This document shows positions 44,606 to 53,667 of a stretch of 64,000 nt of DNA, piece by piece. The notes under the pieces were generated by a model. It was not told the origin of the DNA. It did not search any database and saw only the letters and a list, made by a program, of their open reading frames with translations. The stretch covers positions 248,001 through 312,000 of the forward strand of contig NZ_JACBZA010000001.1 in the NCBI RefSeq assembly GCF_013408535.1, read 5' to 3'. Each line of letters begins with the position of its first letter. The first letter of the stretch is position 1. Both the position numbers and the translations under genes were made by a program. Source of the DNA: Actinopolymorpha cephalotaxi. Its GTDB lineage: Bacteria > Actinomycetota > Actinomycetes > Propionibacteriales > Actinopolymorphaceae.

Positions 44606-45718
44606 ATGACCGGTGCGGCGACGTTCGGGATCGTGGGTGGAGCGGGCTTCCGGGCGCAGTACTTCCTGCGGATCGCACAGGCGCTGCCGGAGCGGTTCCG
44701 GGTGGCCGGGCTGGTGGTGCGCGACGCCGACCGCGGCGCGGAGATGGAACGCCGCTGGGACGTGCCGACGTTTCGTACCCTCGACGACTTCCTCGCCCGC
44801 ACCCGGCCGAACGCCCCCGACTTCCCCGATTTCGTGGTGGTGTCGGTGCCCGCGGCGGCAGGCGCCGGCTACATCCGCGACCTCGCCGGTCGCGGCGTAC
44901 CCGTCCTGGCCGAGACCCCGCCCGCTCCCGACCTCGACGGCCTGCACCGGTTGTGGGCCGACCTCGCCGGGACCGGCGCCCGGGTCCAGGTGGCCGAGCA
45001 GTATCACCTGCACCCGGTCAACCAGGCGCGGCTGGCGCTGGTCGAGGAGGGCCGGCTGGGACCGGTTACCCAGGCCACCGTGTCGTTCTCGCACCTCTAC
45101 CACGCCGTCAGCCTGCTGCGGCTCCTCCTCGGCGTGGGGTACGACGACGCGGTGATCCGCGGGATGCGGTTCGAGTCGCCTTGGGTGGCCGGGCCGACCC
45201 GCGAGGGCCCGCCGCGCGAGGACGTCCTGGTCACCTCCGAACGCGACCTTGCCTGGCTGGACTTCGGGGACCGGCTCGGCTGCTACGACTTCACCGCCAA
45301 CCAGCACCGGTCCTGGATCAGGTCCAACCACGTGTCGGTGCGGGGCCACCGCGGTGAGATCTTCGACCGGCGGGTCCGCGTGCAGGAGCCGTCCGGCACG
45401 CCGCTGGACCTCGAGCTGACCCGGGTCAACCGCGGGGAGTGGGAGAACGCCGAGGGCTACTTCCTGCAGGGCATCACGGCCGGCGACCGCTGGGTCTACC
45501 AGAACCCGTTCGCGCCGGCCAGGTTGTACGACGACGAGATCGCCATCGCCACCTGCCTGGCGAAAATGGCCGAGCACGCGGCCGGTGGGCCGGGCTTCTA
45601 CGGGCTGGACGAGGCCTGCCAGGACCACTATCTCGGCATGATGATCGCCCAGGCCGTGCGGACCGGCGAGACCGTCCGCACCGAGCGTCAACCCTGGGCG
45701 CCGGCGGCCGGGGGATAG
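44606..45718 (+). CDS. Gfo/Idh/MocA-family oxidoreductase
   Basis: A 370-residue Rossmann protein related to sugar and cyclitol dehydrogenases. The NAD(P) loop is GIVGGAGFRAQYF. The usual E-K-P motif reads AETPPAP here, so the catalytic Lys of most active members is missing; EQYHLHP near residue 133 is still present. It may bind substrate without hydride transfer or use another residue. GGGGAGGAGCGC precedes ATG 44606. No operon partner: Ku follows after 83 bp. Confidence 0.8.
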   Translation: MTGAATFGIVGGAGFRAQYFLRIAQALPERFRVAGLVVRDADRGAEMERRWDVPTFRTLDDFLARTRPNAPDFPDFVVVSVPAAAGAGYIRDLAGRGVPVLAETPPAPDLDGLHRLWADLAGTGARVQVAEQYHLHPVNQARLALVEEGRLGPVTQATVSFSHLYHAVSLLRLLLGVGYDDAVIRGMRFESPWVAGPTREGPPREDVLVTSERDLAWLDFGDRLGCYDFTANQHRSWIRSNHVSVRGHRGEIFDRRVRVQEPSGTPLDLELTRVNRGEWENAEGYFLQGITAGDRWVYQNPFAPARLYDDEIAIATCLAKMAEHAAGGPGFYGLDEACQDHYLGMMIAQAVRTGETVRTERQPWAPAAGG

Positions 45719-45801
45719 AGCGGCGCCCCACGGGTAGACGACCTTCGACCCGACTTCCCGATCTCAGAACCGACCTTCCGACAGCACACGAGGTGACCAC
45801 C

Positions 45802-46905
45802 ATGGCACGTCCGATTTGGAACGGATCGCTGAGCTTCGGGCTGGTGAACGTCCCGGTGCGGCTGCTGAGCGCGACCGAGCAGAAGGACGTGTCCTTCCAC
45901 CAGCGCGAGGCCGGCTCGAACGCCCGGGTGCGCTACAAGCGCGTCGCGGAGGGCACCGACCGCGAGGTCGAGTACAAGGACGTGGTGAAGGGCTACGAAC
46001 TGCCCGGCGACAAGTTCGTCACGCTGACCCAGGAGGAGGTCGAGTCGGCCAGCCTGGGCAGGTCGCGATCGCTGGAGATCTCCGACTTCGTCGACCTCGC
46101 CGAGATCGATCCCGTCTACTACGAGAAGAGCTACTACCTCGCGCCGCGGGAGGAGAGCGCGCACGAGGCGTACGCCCTGCTGCGCGACGCGATGGAGCAG
46201 TCCGGCCTGGCCGGAGTGGGCTCGTTCGTGATGCGCGGCAAGGAGTACCTCGCGGTGATCCGGCCCTGGAAGCGGGTGCTGGTTCTGGAGACGCTGCTGT
46301 TCGCCGACGAGGTACGCGACCCGCAAGAGGTGGTTGACACCCTGCCGTCGAGCAGCAAGAACAACTCCCGCGAGGTCAAGGCCGCGGTCAACCTGATCGA
46401 GCAGCTCACCACGCCGTGGAAGCCGGAGCAGTACCACGACAGCTACCGCGAACGCCTGCTCGGCATCGTGAAGGACAAGGCCAAGGGCAAGGAGATCGAG
46501 GTCGAGGAGTACGAGCCGGAGGAGAGCAACGTCGTCGACCTGATGGACGCGTTGCGCCGCAGCGTCGACGAGGCCAGGAGCGGTAGGGCCGGGCGCGCGG
46601 GTTCGGGCGCGAAGAAGGCCGCGAAGTCCACCGGTGCGAAGAAGGCGGCGAAGTCGGCCGGTGCGAAGAAGGAGGCCGCCAAGAAGAGTGCGACGTCGGC
46701 CGGTGCGAAGAAGGCCGCGAAGTCCACCGGCGGGTCGGGCTCCCGCAAGGCGGCGGGCAACGGATCCGGCGGGCGCTCCAGGGCCGCCGACGTCGCCGAG
46801 CTCAGCAAACAGGACCTGTACGACCGGGCCAGCAAGCTCGGCATCGAGGGCCGGTCGAAGATGACCAGAGCCCAACTGCAGAAGGCGGTTCAGAAGGCAT
46901 CCTGA
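45802..46905 (+). CDS. ku: Ku protein, non-homologous end joining
   Basis: A 367-residue DNA-end-binding protein that forms a homodimeric ring and recruits LigD. The core (IWNGSLSFGLVNVPVRL at the start, VSFHQREAGSNARVRYKRV, ELPGDKFVTLTQEE) spans about residues 1-260. The tail has three GAKKAAKS-like Lys/Ala repeats and ends with a SAP-type DNA-binding segment (ELSKQDLYDRASKLGIEG). Lys-rich tails are known to help Ku thread along DNA. No LigD gene is in the window. GAGGTGACCACC precedes the ATG. Confidence 0.95.
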   Translation: MARPIWNGSLSFGLVNVPVRLLSATEQKDVSFHQREAGSNARVRYKRVAEGTDREVEYKDVVKGYELPGDKFVTLTQEEVESASLGRSRSLEISDFVDLAEIDPVYYEKSYYLAPREESAHEAYALLRDAMEQSGLAGVGSFVMRGKEYLAVIRPWKRVLVLETLLFADEVRDPQEVVDTLPSSSKNNSREVKAAVNLIEQLTTPWKPEQYHDSYRERLLGIVKDKAKGKEIEVEEYEPEESNVVDLMDALRRSVDEARSGRAGRAGSGAKKAAKSTGAKKAAKSAGAKKEAAKKSATSAGAKKAAKSTGGSGSRKAAGNGSGGRSRAADVAELSKQDLYDRASKLGIEGRSKMTRAQLQKAVQKAS

Positions 46906-46946
46906 CCTCTGCGCACCCGCAGGTCCGTACACCGACGTGACGTGCC

Positions 46947-46984
46947 GAACGCCCCGCCCGTGATTCGTCACGAGCGGGGCGTTC
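46947..46984. terminator. Bidirectional terminator after ku
   Basis: Arms GAACGCCCCGC (46947-46957) and its complement (46974-46984) around a 16-nt loop, between the convergent ku and flavin reductase genes. Confidence 0.75.
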
Positions 46985-47004
46985 CGGTATCCGCGAGGGA
47001 AGGC

Positions 47005-47547
47005 TCAGCGTGGCGTCGGCGTGGTGGCTGCCGTTGTCGCCGGCCCCACCGTGGCGTACGTCCCGGCGTGGTAGACCAGCGGCGCGTGCTGCCGGGTCGC
47101 CGCCGCGGTGACCTCGGCGACCACCAGGTGATGGTCCCCGACCGGGTAGCGGTAGTCGATCCGTCCGCGCAGGTGACCGGCGGCATCGTCCAGCACCGGC
47201 TCACCGGTGTGCAGCCGCGACCACCTGGTGGGGCCGGCGAACCGGTCGATGCCGCTGGTGGCGAACCTCGCCGCGAGAGTGTGGTCGTGCGCCCCGACGA
47301 AGTTGACCACCACGCTCTCCGCGGTGGCGATGGTGGGCCAGCTGGACGCGTTCGTGGACAGGGCGAACGACACCAGCGGCGGGTCGAGGGAGATCGACGC
47401 CAGTGACGTGGCGGTGAAGCCCACCGGGCCGAACCCCGCGTCCGCAGTAACGATGACGACGCCCGCGGCATACCTGCGGAAGACCGCGCGGTAGAGGTCC
47501 GGGGTGATGCCGGTGGGCGCTTCCAGAGCTTCCAGGTACGTGGTCAT
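47005..47547 (-). CDS. Flavin reductase (HpaC-like)
   Basis: A 180-residue FMN/FAD reductase that supplies reduced flavin to the neighbouring monooxygenase. [13 protein letters not shown] at residue 20, [21 protein letters not shown] and FAGPTRWS are typical of the flavin-reductase-like family. ATG 47547 is chosen as GGAGGATCTG lies before it; an upstream start is also in frame. It is the last gene of the sulfonate operon, 22 bp after the LLM monooxygenase. Confidence 0.88.
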   Translation of the reverse strand: MTTYLEALEAPTGITPDLYRAVFRRYAAGVVIVTADAGFGPVGFTATSLASISLDPPLVSFALSTNASSWPTIATAESVVVNFVGAHDHTLAARFATSGIDRFAGPTRWSRLHTGEPVLDDAAGHLRGRIDYRYPVGDHHLVVAEVTAAATRQHAPLVYHAGTYATVGPATTAATTPTPR

Positions 47548-47569
47548 CAGATCCTCCGTGGGCACCGGC

Positions 47570-48952
47570 TCAGGCGCCGAGCAGGTCGAGGTGGTGGTCG
47601 CGGTCGTGTTCCTGGGCGGGTGCCGGTGGGAAGGAGCTGACCGGGCGGTCGAGGCCGTAGTGGTCGCGCAGCGTCGTGCCGGTGTACTCGGTACGGAAGA
47701 GCCCGCGCCGGCGCAGGATCGGCACCACGTGGTCGACGAACTCCGACAGTCCGCTCGGCAGCACCGCCGGCATCACGTTGAAGCCGTCCGCGGCGCCGTT
47801 CGCGTGCCAGTCCTCGAGGGCGTCGGCCACCTGTTCCGGCGTACCGCTGAACGTCCGGTGCCCGCGGCCGCCGCCGAGCCGCCCGATCAGCTGCCGTACG
47901 GTCAGCCGCTCCCGGCGGGCCAGGGTGACGATCAGGGTGTAGCGGCTCTTGGCGCCCTCGATCTCGTCCTCGTCGGGCAGGTCCGCCGGCAGCTCCCGGT
48001 CCAGCGGCAGGTCCTCGGGGTCGACCCTGAGGGTGCGGGCCAGCTGTGCCCGGGCGTACTCGGGCACGATCAGCTGGTCCAGTTGCTCCTCCCGGGAACG
48101 GGCCTCGGCCTCGGTCGCCCCGAGCACCGGCACGATGCCGGGCAGGATCTTCACCGTCTCCGGGTCTCGGCCGGCCCGGGCCACCCGGGCCTTCAGGTCG
48201 GTGTAGAACGCCTGCGCGTCGGCCAGCGTCTGCTGCGCGGTGAACACCGCCTCGGCGTACTCCGCGGCGAGGTCCTTGCCGTCCTCGGACGACCCGGCCT
48301 GGACGAGGACGGGATGCGCCTGCGGAGAGCGGGGCACGTTGAGCGGGCCGCGGACGCGGAAGTACGCCCCGGTGTGGTCGACCCGGTGGACGCGGGACGC
48401 GTCCGCCCACACACCACTCTCCTTGTCGGCAAGGGCCGCGTCGTCGTCCCAGCTGTCCCACAGTCGCCGCGCCACCTCCAGGAACTCCGCCGCCCGGGCG
48501 TAACGGTCCCGGTGGCTCGGCAACTCGTCCAGGCCGAAGTTGCGGGCCGCGTCCACCGACGCGGTGGTGACGACGTTCCATCCCGCGCGGCCGCCGCTCA
48601 CGTGGTCGACCGAGGCGAACCTGCGGGCCAGGTTGTACGGGTCGTTGTAGGTGGTGGACGCGGTGGCGATCAGGCCGATGCGTTCGGTGGCGGCCGCGAT
48701 CGCGGTGAGCAGAACGGTCGGCTCCAGCGACCCGGACGGCCGCCGGCCCACGTCGCCGAACAGCGCGGGACTGTCGGCGAAGAAGACCGAGTCGAAGGTG
48801 CCGCGCTCGGCGATCCGGGCCAGCTCGCGGTAGTGCTCGACGTCGGTGTTGGCGTAGGCGTTGCTCTCCGGCAGTCGCCACGACGCCTCGTGGTGGCCGG
48901 TGCTCATCAGGAAGGCGTTCAGGTGCAGGGGTTTGCGGCGTGGCGTACTCAT
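47570..48952 (-). CDS. LLM-class flavin-dependent monooxygenase (NtaA/DszA type)
   Basis: A 460-residue two-component monooxygenase of the NtaA/SnaA/DszA group. [19 protein letters not shown] at the start, [15 protein letters not shown] near residue 55 and [16 protein letters not shown] near 115 are standard for it. With a linked flavin reductase and an SsuABC-type transporter it most likely oxidises an imported organosulfur compound (a sulfonate or sulfone) to release sulfite; the exact substrate is unknown. Its ATG overlaps the ATPase gene stop (ATGA). Confidence 0.88.
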   Translation of the reverse strand: MSTPRRKPLHLNAFLMSTGHHEASWRLPESNAYANTDVEHYRELARIAERGTFDSVFFADSPALFGDVGRRPSGSLEPTVLLTAIAAATERIGLIATASTTYNDPYNLARRFASVDHVSGGRAGWNVVTTASVDAARNFGLDELPSHRDRYARAAEFLEVARRLWDSWDDDAALADKESGVWADASRVHRVDHTGAYFRVRGPLNVPRSPQAHPVLVQAGSSEDGKDLAAEYAEAVFTAQQTLADAQAFYTDLKARVARAGRDPETVKILPGIVPVLGATEAEARSREEQLDQLIVPEYARAQLARTLRVDPEDLPLDRELPADLPDEDEIEGAKSRYTLIVTLARRERLTVRQLIGRLGGGRGHRTFSGTPEQVADALEDWHANGAADGFNVMPAVLPSGLSEFVDHVVPILRRRGLFRTEYTGTTLRDHYGLDRPVSSFPPAPAQEHDRDHHLDLLGA

Positions 48953-49734
48953 GCGGAGACCTCTTCGGGTCGACGGGAGGTGACGTCGGTCTCGGCGGCC
49001 GGCAAGCCGCCGTTGACGATGCCCAGGTGGGCCAGGAGCAGGGAGCGGAGTTCTGCGAAGCGCAGGTCGGACGGGTCGCGCGGAGAGTCGATCGTCACCT
49101 CGACCTCGGTGTCGACCCGGCCGTCGGCGAGCACCAGCACCCGGTCCGCGAGCGCGATCGCCTCGTCGACGTCGTGGGTGACCAGCAGCACCGCCGGGCG
49201 GTGCCGCTCGCACAACTGGCGGAGCAGGCCGTGCATGCGGATCCGGGTGAGCGCGTCCAGGCTGCCGAACGGTTCGTCGGCGAGCAGCAGCTCCGGCTCG
49301 CGGACCAGCGAACGCGCCAGCGCGACCCGCTGCTGTTCGCCACCGGACAGCTGGTTGGGCCAGGCGTGTTCGCGACCGGCCAGCCCGACCTCGGCCAGAC
49401 TCTCCCGGCCCCTGTCCGACGTTCCGGGCCCGGACAGTCCGAGCGTCACGTTGTCAAGGACGCGTTGCCACGGCAGCAGCCGGGAGTCCTGGAACACCAC
49501 CGAGACGTTCCTCGGCACCCCGATCTCACCGGTGCCCTCGACGTCGTGGTCCAGTCCGGCCAGCGCGCGGAGCAGGGTGCTCTTGCCCGAACCGCTGCGG
49601 CCCAGCAGGGCGACGAACTCGCCCGGTGCGATCGCCAGGTCCAGGTGGTCGAGGACCAGCCGCTCGGCGAACCCCCTGACGAGTGAGCGGACCTCGACCG
49701 CGGAACCGGTCAGTCGGCCAGCGTACGTCGCCAT
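48949..49734 (-). CDS. ssuB: Sulfonate-type ABC transporter ATPase
   Basis: A 261-residue ATPase of the SsuB/TauB group. Walker [10 protein letters not shown], signature [14 protein letters not shown], Walker [13 protein letters not shown] and the [14 protein letters not shown] switch are intact. It energises uptake through the adjacent permease. The start lies 25 bp inside the permease gene and its end overlaps the monooxygenase start, so expression is coupled. Confidence 0.92.
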   Translation of the reverse strand: MATYAGRLTGSAVEVRSLVRGFAERLVLDHLDLAIAPGEFVALLGRSGSGKSTLLRALAGLDHDVEGTGEIGVPRNVSVVFQDSRLLPWQRVLDNVTLGLSGPGTSDRGRESLAEVGLAGREHAWPNQLSGGEQQRVALARSLVREPELLLADEPFGSLDALTRIRMHGLLRQLCERHRPAVLLVTHDVDEAIALADRVLVLADGRVDTEVEVTIDSPRDPSDLRFAELRSLLLAHLGIVNGGLPAAETDVTSRRPEEVSA

Positions 49735-50552
49735 GTCAGCGCCTTCCTCTGCACGAGTCGGACGGCGCCGTCGGAGGCGAGCCCGAGAATTCCGTAGACC
49801 ACCAGGCCGACGACGATGATGTCGGTCTGGCCGTAGGTGCGGGCCAGCTCCATCATGTAGCCGATTCCGCTGGTGGCGTTGATCTGCTCCACGACCACCA
49901 GGGCCAGCCAGGCGCCGACCACGGCGAACCGCAACCCGAGCAGGAAACCCGGGAACGCTCCGGGAAGAACGACCTTGCGGAGGAACGCCCACCGGCTCAG
50001 GCCGACGGTCTGGGCGAGTTCGACGTACCGGCTGTCGATGGTGCGCAGGCCGTTGTGGGTGTGGATGTAGACCGGGACGAGCACGCCCAGGGTGATGGTG
50101 ACGACCTTCATCGTCTCCCCGATCCCGAACCACAGGATCAGCAGCGGGAGCAGGGCCAGCGACGGTATCGCGCGCTTGATCTGGATCGGCCCGTCGATCA
50201 GTGCCTCGCCCAGCCGGCTCAGGCCGGAGGCGAGCGCGAGCACGGTGCCGACGGCGATCCCGATCGCCAGTCCGAGGAAGGCCCGCTGGGCCGAGACGGC
50301 CAGGTTGGCAGGCAGCCTGCCGTCGTTGACCAGGTCGATGGTGGTGGTCACCACGGTCCAGGGCGCGGACAGGATCCGGGGGTCGATCAGGCCGGTCGCC
50401 GATCCGGCCGACCATACGGCGAGCAACAGCAGCGGGCCGACGGCGGAACCGAACCGGACGGGCCGCCCCGGGCCGAGCCGGCGAGCGCGCCGGACGGGTG
50501 CGGTGGTGGTCGGCCGCGCCGGTACCCGGACGGGCGGTGCGGTGGTGGTCAT
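49710..50552 (-). CDS. ssuC: Sulfonate-type ABC transporter permease
   Basis: A 280-residue inner-membrane permease with about six helices after a Pro/Thr/Arg-rich N-terminus. The EAA loop that docks the ATPase is [20 protein letters not shown] near residue 180. It belongs to the SsuC/TauC branch. The reading frame overlaps ssuB by 25 bp; an 80-bp gap with short ATGGCTGTC repeats separates it from ssuA. Confidence 0.9.
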   Translation of the reverse strand: MTTTAPPVRVPARPTTTAPVRRARRLGPGRPVRFGSAVGPLLLLAVWSAGSATGLIDPRILSAPWTVVTTTIDLVNDGRLPANLAVSAQRAFLGLAIGIAVGTVLALASGLSRLGEALIDGPIQIKRAIPSLALLPLLILWFGIGETMKVVTITLGVLVPVYIHTHNGLRTIDSRYVELAQTVGLSRWAFLRKVVLPGAFPGFLLGLRFAVVGAWLALVVVEQINATSGIGYMMELARTYGQTDIIVVGLVVYGILGLASDGAVRLVQRKALTWRRTLAD

Positions 50553-50631
50553 CGGTTCGTCGGCCCCCTCGTCGATGTCCTGGCTGGCATGGCTGTCATG
50601 CGTGTTGTCGCAGTCACGGGTGTCATGGCTG

Positions 50632-51738
50632 TCATGGCGCCTCGCTCTTGATGGCGTCCGCGGCGACCGGCGCGAACCGCTGGTCGAACAGGTCCGCCGC
50701 TGTCAACTTCGGCTTGTCGGTCTCCCGGGCGAGCAGGTCGATGGTCTGCTGCTGGCGGGCGATCGCCGCCGTCCAGTCGGCGGGGATGTCGGGGTGGCCG
50801 GACTTCTCCACCAGCCAGCGGCCGTCCTCCTCGGACAGGCCCTGGTCCTTCACGTAGTAGCCGTCGATCCACTGCTGCGGGTGCTTGTCCATCCAGATCT
50901 GGGCGCGGGCCCAGTACTCCACGTACGCACGGATCGCCGCCGCCTTCGCCGGGTCCTCCAGCGTGGCGACCTGGGTGTAGAGGTGGCCGGGGTCGTCGCG
51001 CAGCCCGTGCGAGATCGTGGTGCCACCGTCCTTGGCGTACTTGCCGAGATACCGCTTGATGGCCACGCCGCCGATCGGTGCGACGTCGACCTGCTTGCCG
51101 GCAAGGGCGTTGGGGTAGACGTCGCCGGTGCTGGGCAGCTCCACCAGGGTGACGTCGGACTTCTTCAGTCCGGCCTTCTGCAGCACGCGCAGCACCAGGG
51201 CGCCCTGTGCCTGGCCGGGGCTGTACGCGATCTTCTTGCCGCGTAGGTCTGTCAGCGAGCGCACCTTCACCCCGGGGGCGATGCCGAGCTGGTAGATCGG
51301 GTGGTTGATCGGGTCCACGCGGAACTTCGCGGCGACGATCCGTACGTGCAGGCCGGTCCAGGTCGCGTGGATCGGCGGGATGTCGGCGACCGAGCCGAGG
51401 TCGAGCGCGCCGGCCCGGAAGGCCTCGGTGGTCTGTGGTCCGCCACTCAGGTTGGCCCACTTCACCTTGAACGGCAGCTTGTCGATCTGCCCGGACAGCT
51501 CCAGTGCCTTCTGGGTGGCGGGATCGCCGATGGTGAGCGTCGTTCCCTCGGGCACCTTGGTCGGCAGCGGCGCGTCCAGCGCCAGCTTCTTGCCACCGGA
51601 CCCGCCGGCGCCGCTCGCGCCGTCGGTGCCGTTGGCGTCGGCCTTGCCCAGGCCGCATCCGGTCAGCAGAACGAGGCCGGTGAGGAGGGCCAGACCGGCG
51701 CGCAGGGTGCGGCGGGTACGCGGGACGGGCGAGGACAT
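50632..51738 (-). CDS. ssuA: Sulfonate-type substrate-binding lipoprotein
   Basis: A 368-residue binding protein of the SsuA/TauA group. The signal ends in the lipobox LLTGC, followed by a Gly/Ala/Ser linker. TIGDPATQKALELSGQIDKL, then the family segments AGALDLGSVADIPPI and GKKIAYSPGQAQGALVLR, show the NMT1/SsuA fold. AGGAGTTCTGCC precedes the ATG. The cysteine leader peptide lies 258 bp upstream, suggesting control by sulfur supply. Confidence 0.9.
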   Translation of the reverse strand: MSSPVPRTRRTLRAGLALLTGLVLLTGCGLGKADANGTDGASGAGGSGGKKLALDAPLPTKVPEGTTLTIGDPATQKALELSGQIDKLPFKVKWANLSGGPQTTEAFRAGALDLGSVADIPPIHATWTGLHVRIVAAKFRVDPINHPIYQLGIAPGVKVRSLTDLRGKKIAYSPGQAQGALVLRVLQKAGLKKSDVTLVELPSTGDVYPNALAGKQVDVAPIGGVAIKRYLGKYAKDGGTTISHGLRDDPGHLYTQVATLEDPAKAAAIRAYVEYWARAQIWMDKHPQQWIDGYYVKDQGLSEEDGRWLVEKSGHPDIPADWTAAIARQQQTIDLLARETDKPKLTAADLFDQRFAPVAADAIKSEAP

Positions 51739-51996
51739 GGCAGAACTCCTTGCGGTGTGCGGATCGCGCCGGTCGCGGACTCAGGCGGTTCCGGATGCAG
51801 GCGGGGAAGTGAGGGGGTGACTCGACGGCAAATCACGCGGCCGGGTTGGTATGCCGGGGCCGGACGGCAGGGACAGGCCGGCCGGCCCGGACAGCCTGGA
51901 TCACCGTGCCGAACGGCTGTGGCGACAGGCGAGAACAGGCGAGATGGTGCGCGATGGTGCGGGGAGAAGGGGTCGCGGAGCGAACCCGTCCGGATG

Positions 51997-52071
51997 TCAG
52001 CGACAGGTCGCGCTGGCGACGTGCATCAGGTCGATCTCACGCCGTTGGGTGAGGAGGAGCGCTGCCCACAT
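51997..52071 (-). CDS. Leader peptide of the sulfonate operon, C-terminal Cys
   Basis: A 24-residue peptide ending RREIDLMHVASATCR, the pattern of actinobacterial putative leader peptides found before sulfur-uptake genes. The near-final Cys codon would make ribosomes pause when cysteine is scarce and so affect the downstream ssuA message. It begins with an ATG 7 nt after a TATGGT -10, so it is leaderless. Between it and ssuA are GC-rich segments that could pair, but no defined attenuator stem stands out. Confidence 0.85.
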   Translation of the reverse strand: MWAALLLTQRREIDLMHVASATCR

Positions 52072-52078
52072 GACAGTC

Positions 52079-52084
52079 ACCATA
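52079..52084 (-). promoter_or_regulatory. -10 hexamer of the sulfonate operon
   Basis: TATGGT on the minus strand, 7 nt before the leader-peptide ATG. The 40 bp upstream are AT-rich (GATATCATAGTAATCC) unlike the surroundings, a likely activator site. Confidence 0.6.
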
Positions 52085-52164
52085 GCCGCTAATTCCTACT
52101 GGATTACTATGATATCCGAAGGCTGAGACGACTTGTTCTCGTACCGAGACCACCCGGAGGACCC

Positions 52165-52779
52165 ATGGCACCCCCGCCCATCGCCGACCCGGCCACCTGC
52201 CCGCTCCCGGAGCGGACGCCGGTGGAGGGCGGCGAACCAGCGGCTTCCGTGGTCGCCCTGGTCGGCAACCCGCGCCGGAACTCCCGTACTCGCGAGCTCA
52301 CCGAACACCTCTCCGCCCGGCTGGTGGACGCCCTCGGCCTGCCCGGCACGGCCCTGCGGGTGGTCGACCTGGCGGAGTTCGGCGGCGCGGTCCTCGACGG
52401 CAGCCCCGCGGTCGACGAGGCGCTGGCGACCGTCACCTCCGCCTCGGTTCTGGTCGCTGCCACGCCCGTCTACAAGGCGAGCTACACCGGACTGCTGAAG
52501 TCGTTCCTCGATCGGCTCGGCGGTGCCGCGCTGCGAGGGGTGGCGGCGGTGCCGATGACCGTGGCCGGCGCCCCGATCCACCGGCTGGTCGCCGACGTTC
52601 ACCTGCGGCCGCTGCTGGTGGAGCTGGGAGCCAGCACGCCCACCCGGGCGTTCGCGGTGGAGGAGGCCGTGCTCGCCGACCCGGCGGCGGTGGTGGAGGA
52701 GTGGGTACTCAGCGAAGCGCCAACCCTGGCCCGGATGCTCCGCGCGGTCGATAGCACGGAGTTCGTCGCCACTCGCTGA
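52165..52779 (+). CDS. ssuE: NAD(P)H-dependent FMN reductase (SsuE/MsuE-like)
   Basis: A 204-residue flavodoxin-fold reductase. VALVGNPRRNSRTRELTEHL near residue 30 binds the FMN phosphate and AATPVYKASYTGLLKSFLDR near residue 95 is the SsuE-type motif. It would supply reduced FMN to the divergently encoded LLM monooxygenase. ATG 52165 has GGAGGACCC before it. The 3' end, GCCACTCGCTGA, is repeated beyond the toxin-antitoxin genes. Confidence 0.88.
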   Translation: MAPPPIADPATCPLPERTPVEGGEPAASVVALVGNPRRNSRTRELTEHLSARLVDALGLPGTALRVVDLAEFGGAVLDGSPAVDEALATVTSASVLVAATPVYKASYTGLLKSFLDRLGGAALRGVAAVPMTVAGAPIHRLVADVHLRPLLVELGASTPTRAFAVEEAVLADPAAVVEEWVLSEAPTLARMLRAVDSTEFVATR

Positions 52780-52785
52780 CGATGC
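52768..52785 (+). repeat. Left direct repeat flanking the toxin-antitoxin pair
   Basis: GCCACTCGCTGACGATGC, covering the last codons and stop of the SsuE-like gene. It matches 53496-53513 at 17 of 18 positions. Confidence 0.75.
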
Positions 52786-52791
52786 ACGAAG

Positions 52792-52875
52792 GCGCGGGCG
52801 GAGGCGGCCCGGATGCGGGCCGGTGAACCGCCTGCACCGCAGCAAGGCCACTCCCAACACTTGGTCGAGTTGTAA
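52792..52875 (+). pseudogene. Fragment of the downstream membrane-protein gene
   Basis: Translates as ARAEAARMRAGEPPAPQQG and then a stop after LVEL. The first part equals ARAEAARMRAGQPPA near residue 95 of the protein encoded at 53668-55275, and the DNA is identical over about 22 bases. It is an orphan piece with no start, best read as a relic of duplication or rearrangement. Confidence 0.65.
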
Positions 52876-52890
52876 ATCTTCCAAATTTGC

Positions 52891-52905
52891 ATACCGTGCG
52901 GGTAT
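52891..52905. promoter_or_regulatory. Palindromic operator of the toxin-antitoxin operon
   Basis: ATACCGTGCGGGTAT, 5-bp arms with a 5-bp centre, overlapping the -10 hexamer. Fits autorepression by the Phd-type antitoxin. Confidence 0.55.
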
Positions 52906-52908
52906 CTT
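52903..52908 (+). promoter_or_regulatory. -10 hexamer of the toxin-antitoxin operon
   Basis: TATCTT ends 7 nt before ATG 52916, a leaderless start. The surroundings are AT-rich relative to the window. Confidence 0.6.
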
Positions 52909-52915
52909 TGGTGCC

Positions 52916-53203
52916 ATGTCGACGTACACGATGACCGATGCCACCCGGCGCACGGCGGAGATGGTGAACGAAGCCCGGTACGGCGGGGAGCCGGTGGTCA
53001 TCACCGACCACGGCAAGCCGGCCGCGATCGTGATCTCTCCAGAGATGATGGCCCGCTACCAGGCACTCGAGGATGCCGCGGACCTGGCCGAGATCGAGGC
53101 GATCAAGTCCAAGGGCCCTGTGTGGGTGAGCAACGAGGACGCGCAGCGTCAGATGAACCAGTGGCTGGACGAGGCTGACGCGGCCGGGGACCAGACCCGG
53201 TGA
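52916..53203 (+). CDS. Phd/YefM-family antitoxin
   Basis: A 95-residue antitoxin. MVNEARYGGEPVVITDHGKPAAIVISPEM is the Phd/YefM DNA-binding pattern; the Asp/Glu/Gln-rich C-terminus would wrap and neutralise the toxin. It overlaps the toxin by GTGA and probably represses its own promoter through the palindrome over the -10. Confidence 0.88.
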   Translation: MSTYTMTDATRRTAEMVNEARYGGEPVVITDHGKPAAIVISPEMMARYQALEDAADLAEIEAIKSKGPVWVSNEDAQRQMNQWLDEADAAGDQTR

Positions 53204-53454
53204 GCAGGGAGCGGCACCTGCTGTTCGAGCAGGGTTACCTCACCGGGTTCAAGGACCTCATCACAACAGACCAGATCATGGCCCGGCGGGTAATGGCGCT
53301 GGTCAACTCCCTCGCCAGCGACCCCGAACCAGAAGGCAGCATCCACCTCGGCGGCAGTCTGATCTACCGGCTGCACATCGAGGACTGCCGGGTCATGTAC
53401 GAGGTGACGGACGACACCGTGCGGGTGTGGTCCCTCGGCAAAGTCCGTCGCTGA
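53200..53454 (+). CDS. RelE/ParE-family toxin
   Basis: An 84-residue toxin of the RelE/ParE superfamily, shown by IYRLHIEDCRVMYEVTDDTV near the C-terminus. RelE-type members cleave mRNA at the ribosome while ParE-type members poison gyrase; the choice cannot be made by eye. It starts with GTG 53200 inside the antitoxin end. The pair is flanked by 18-bp repeats that suggest insertion after the ssuE-like gene. Confidence 0.82.
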   Translation: MSRERHLLFEQGYLTGFKDLITTDQIMARRVMALVNSLASDPEPEGSIHLGGSLIYRLHIEDCRVMYEVTDDTVRVWSLGKVRR

Positions 53455-53495
53455 CGTTTCCCGAGCTGTCAGTTGCCGTGCCACATACGTGCGCC

Positions 53496-53513
53496 GCCAC
53501 TCGCTGACAATGC
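53496..53513 (+). repeat. Right direct repeat flanking the toxin-antitoxin pair
   Basis: GCCACTCGCTGACAATGC, 42 bp after the toxin stop; one mismatch to the left copy. Confidence 0.75.
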
Positions 53514-53667
53514 GAGGTTGACGAGGTTTGCGAGGCCGGCCGCGGCCGGCTGACGGACCTTCGGCTCTGCGCGCCCGGGCTCGCAGGTGCGGACACTGGG
53601 AGGCACCACCGCGGATTCCGCGGTGGCACGGCCGTACGCCGGGGGCGGCCGTGGTCCGGAGGTGTCG

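Noticed and set aside
52768-53513. Insertion sequence bringing in the toxin-antitoxin pair
   Set aside because: No transposase or terminal inverted repeats are present; only short direct repeats are seen.
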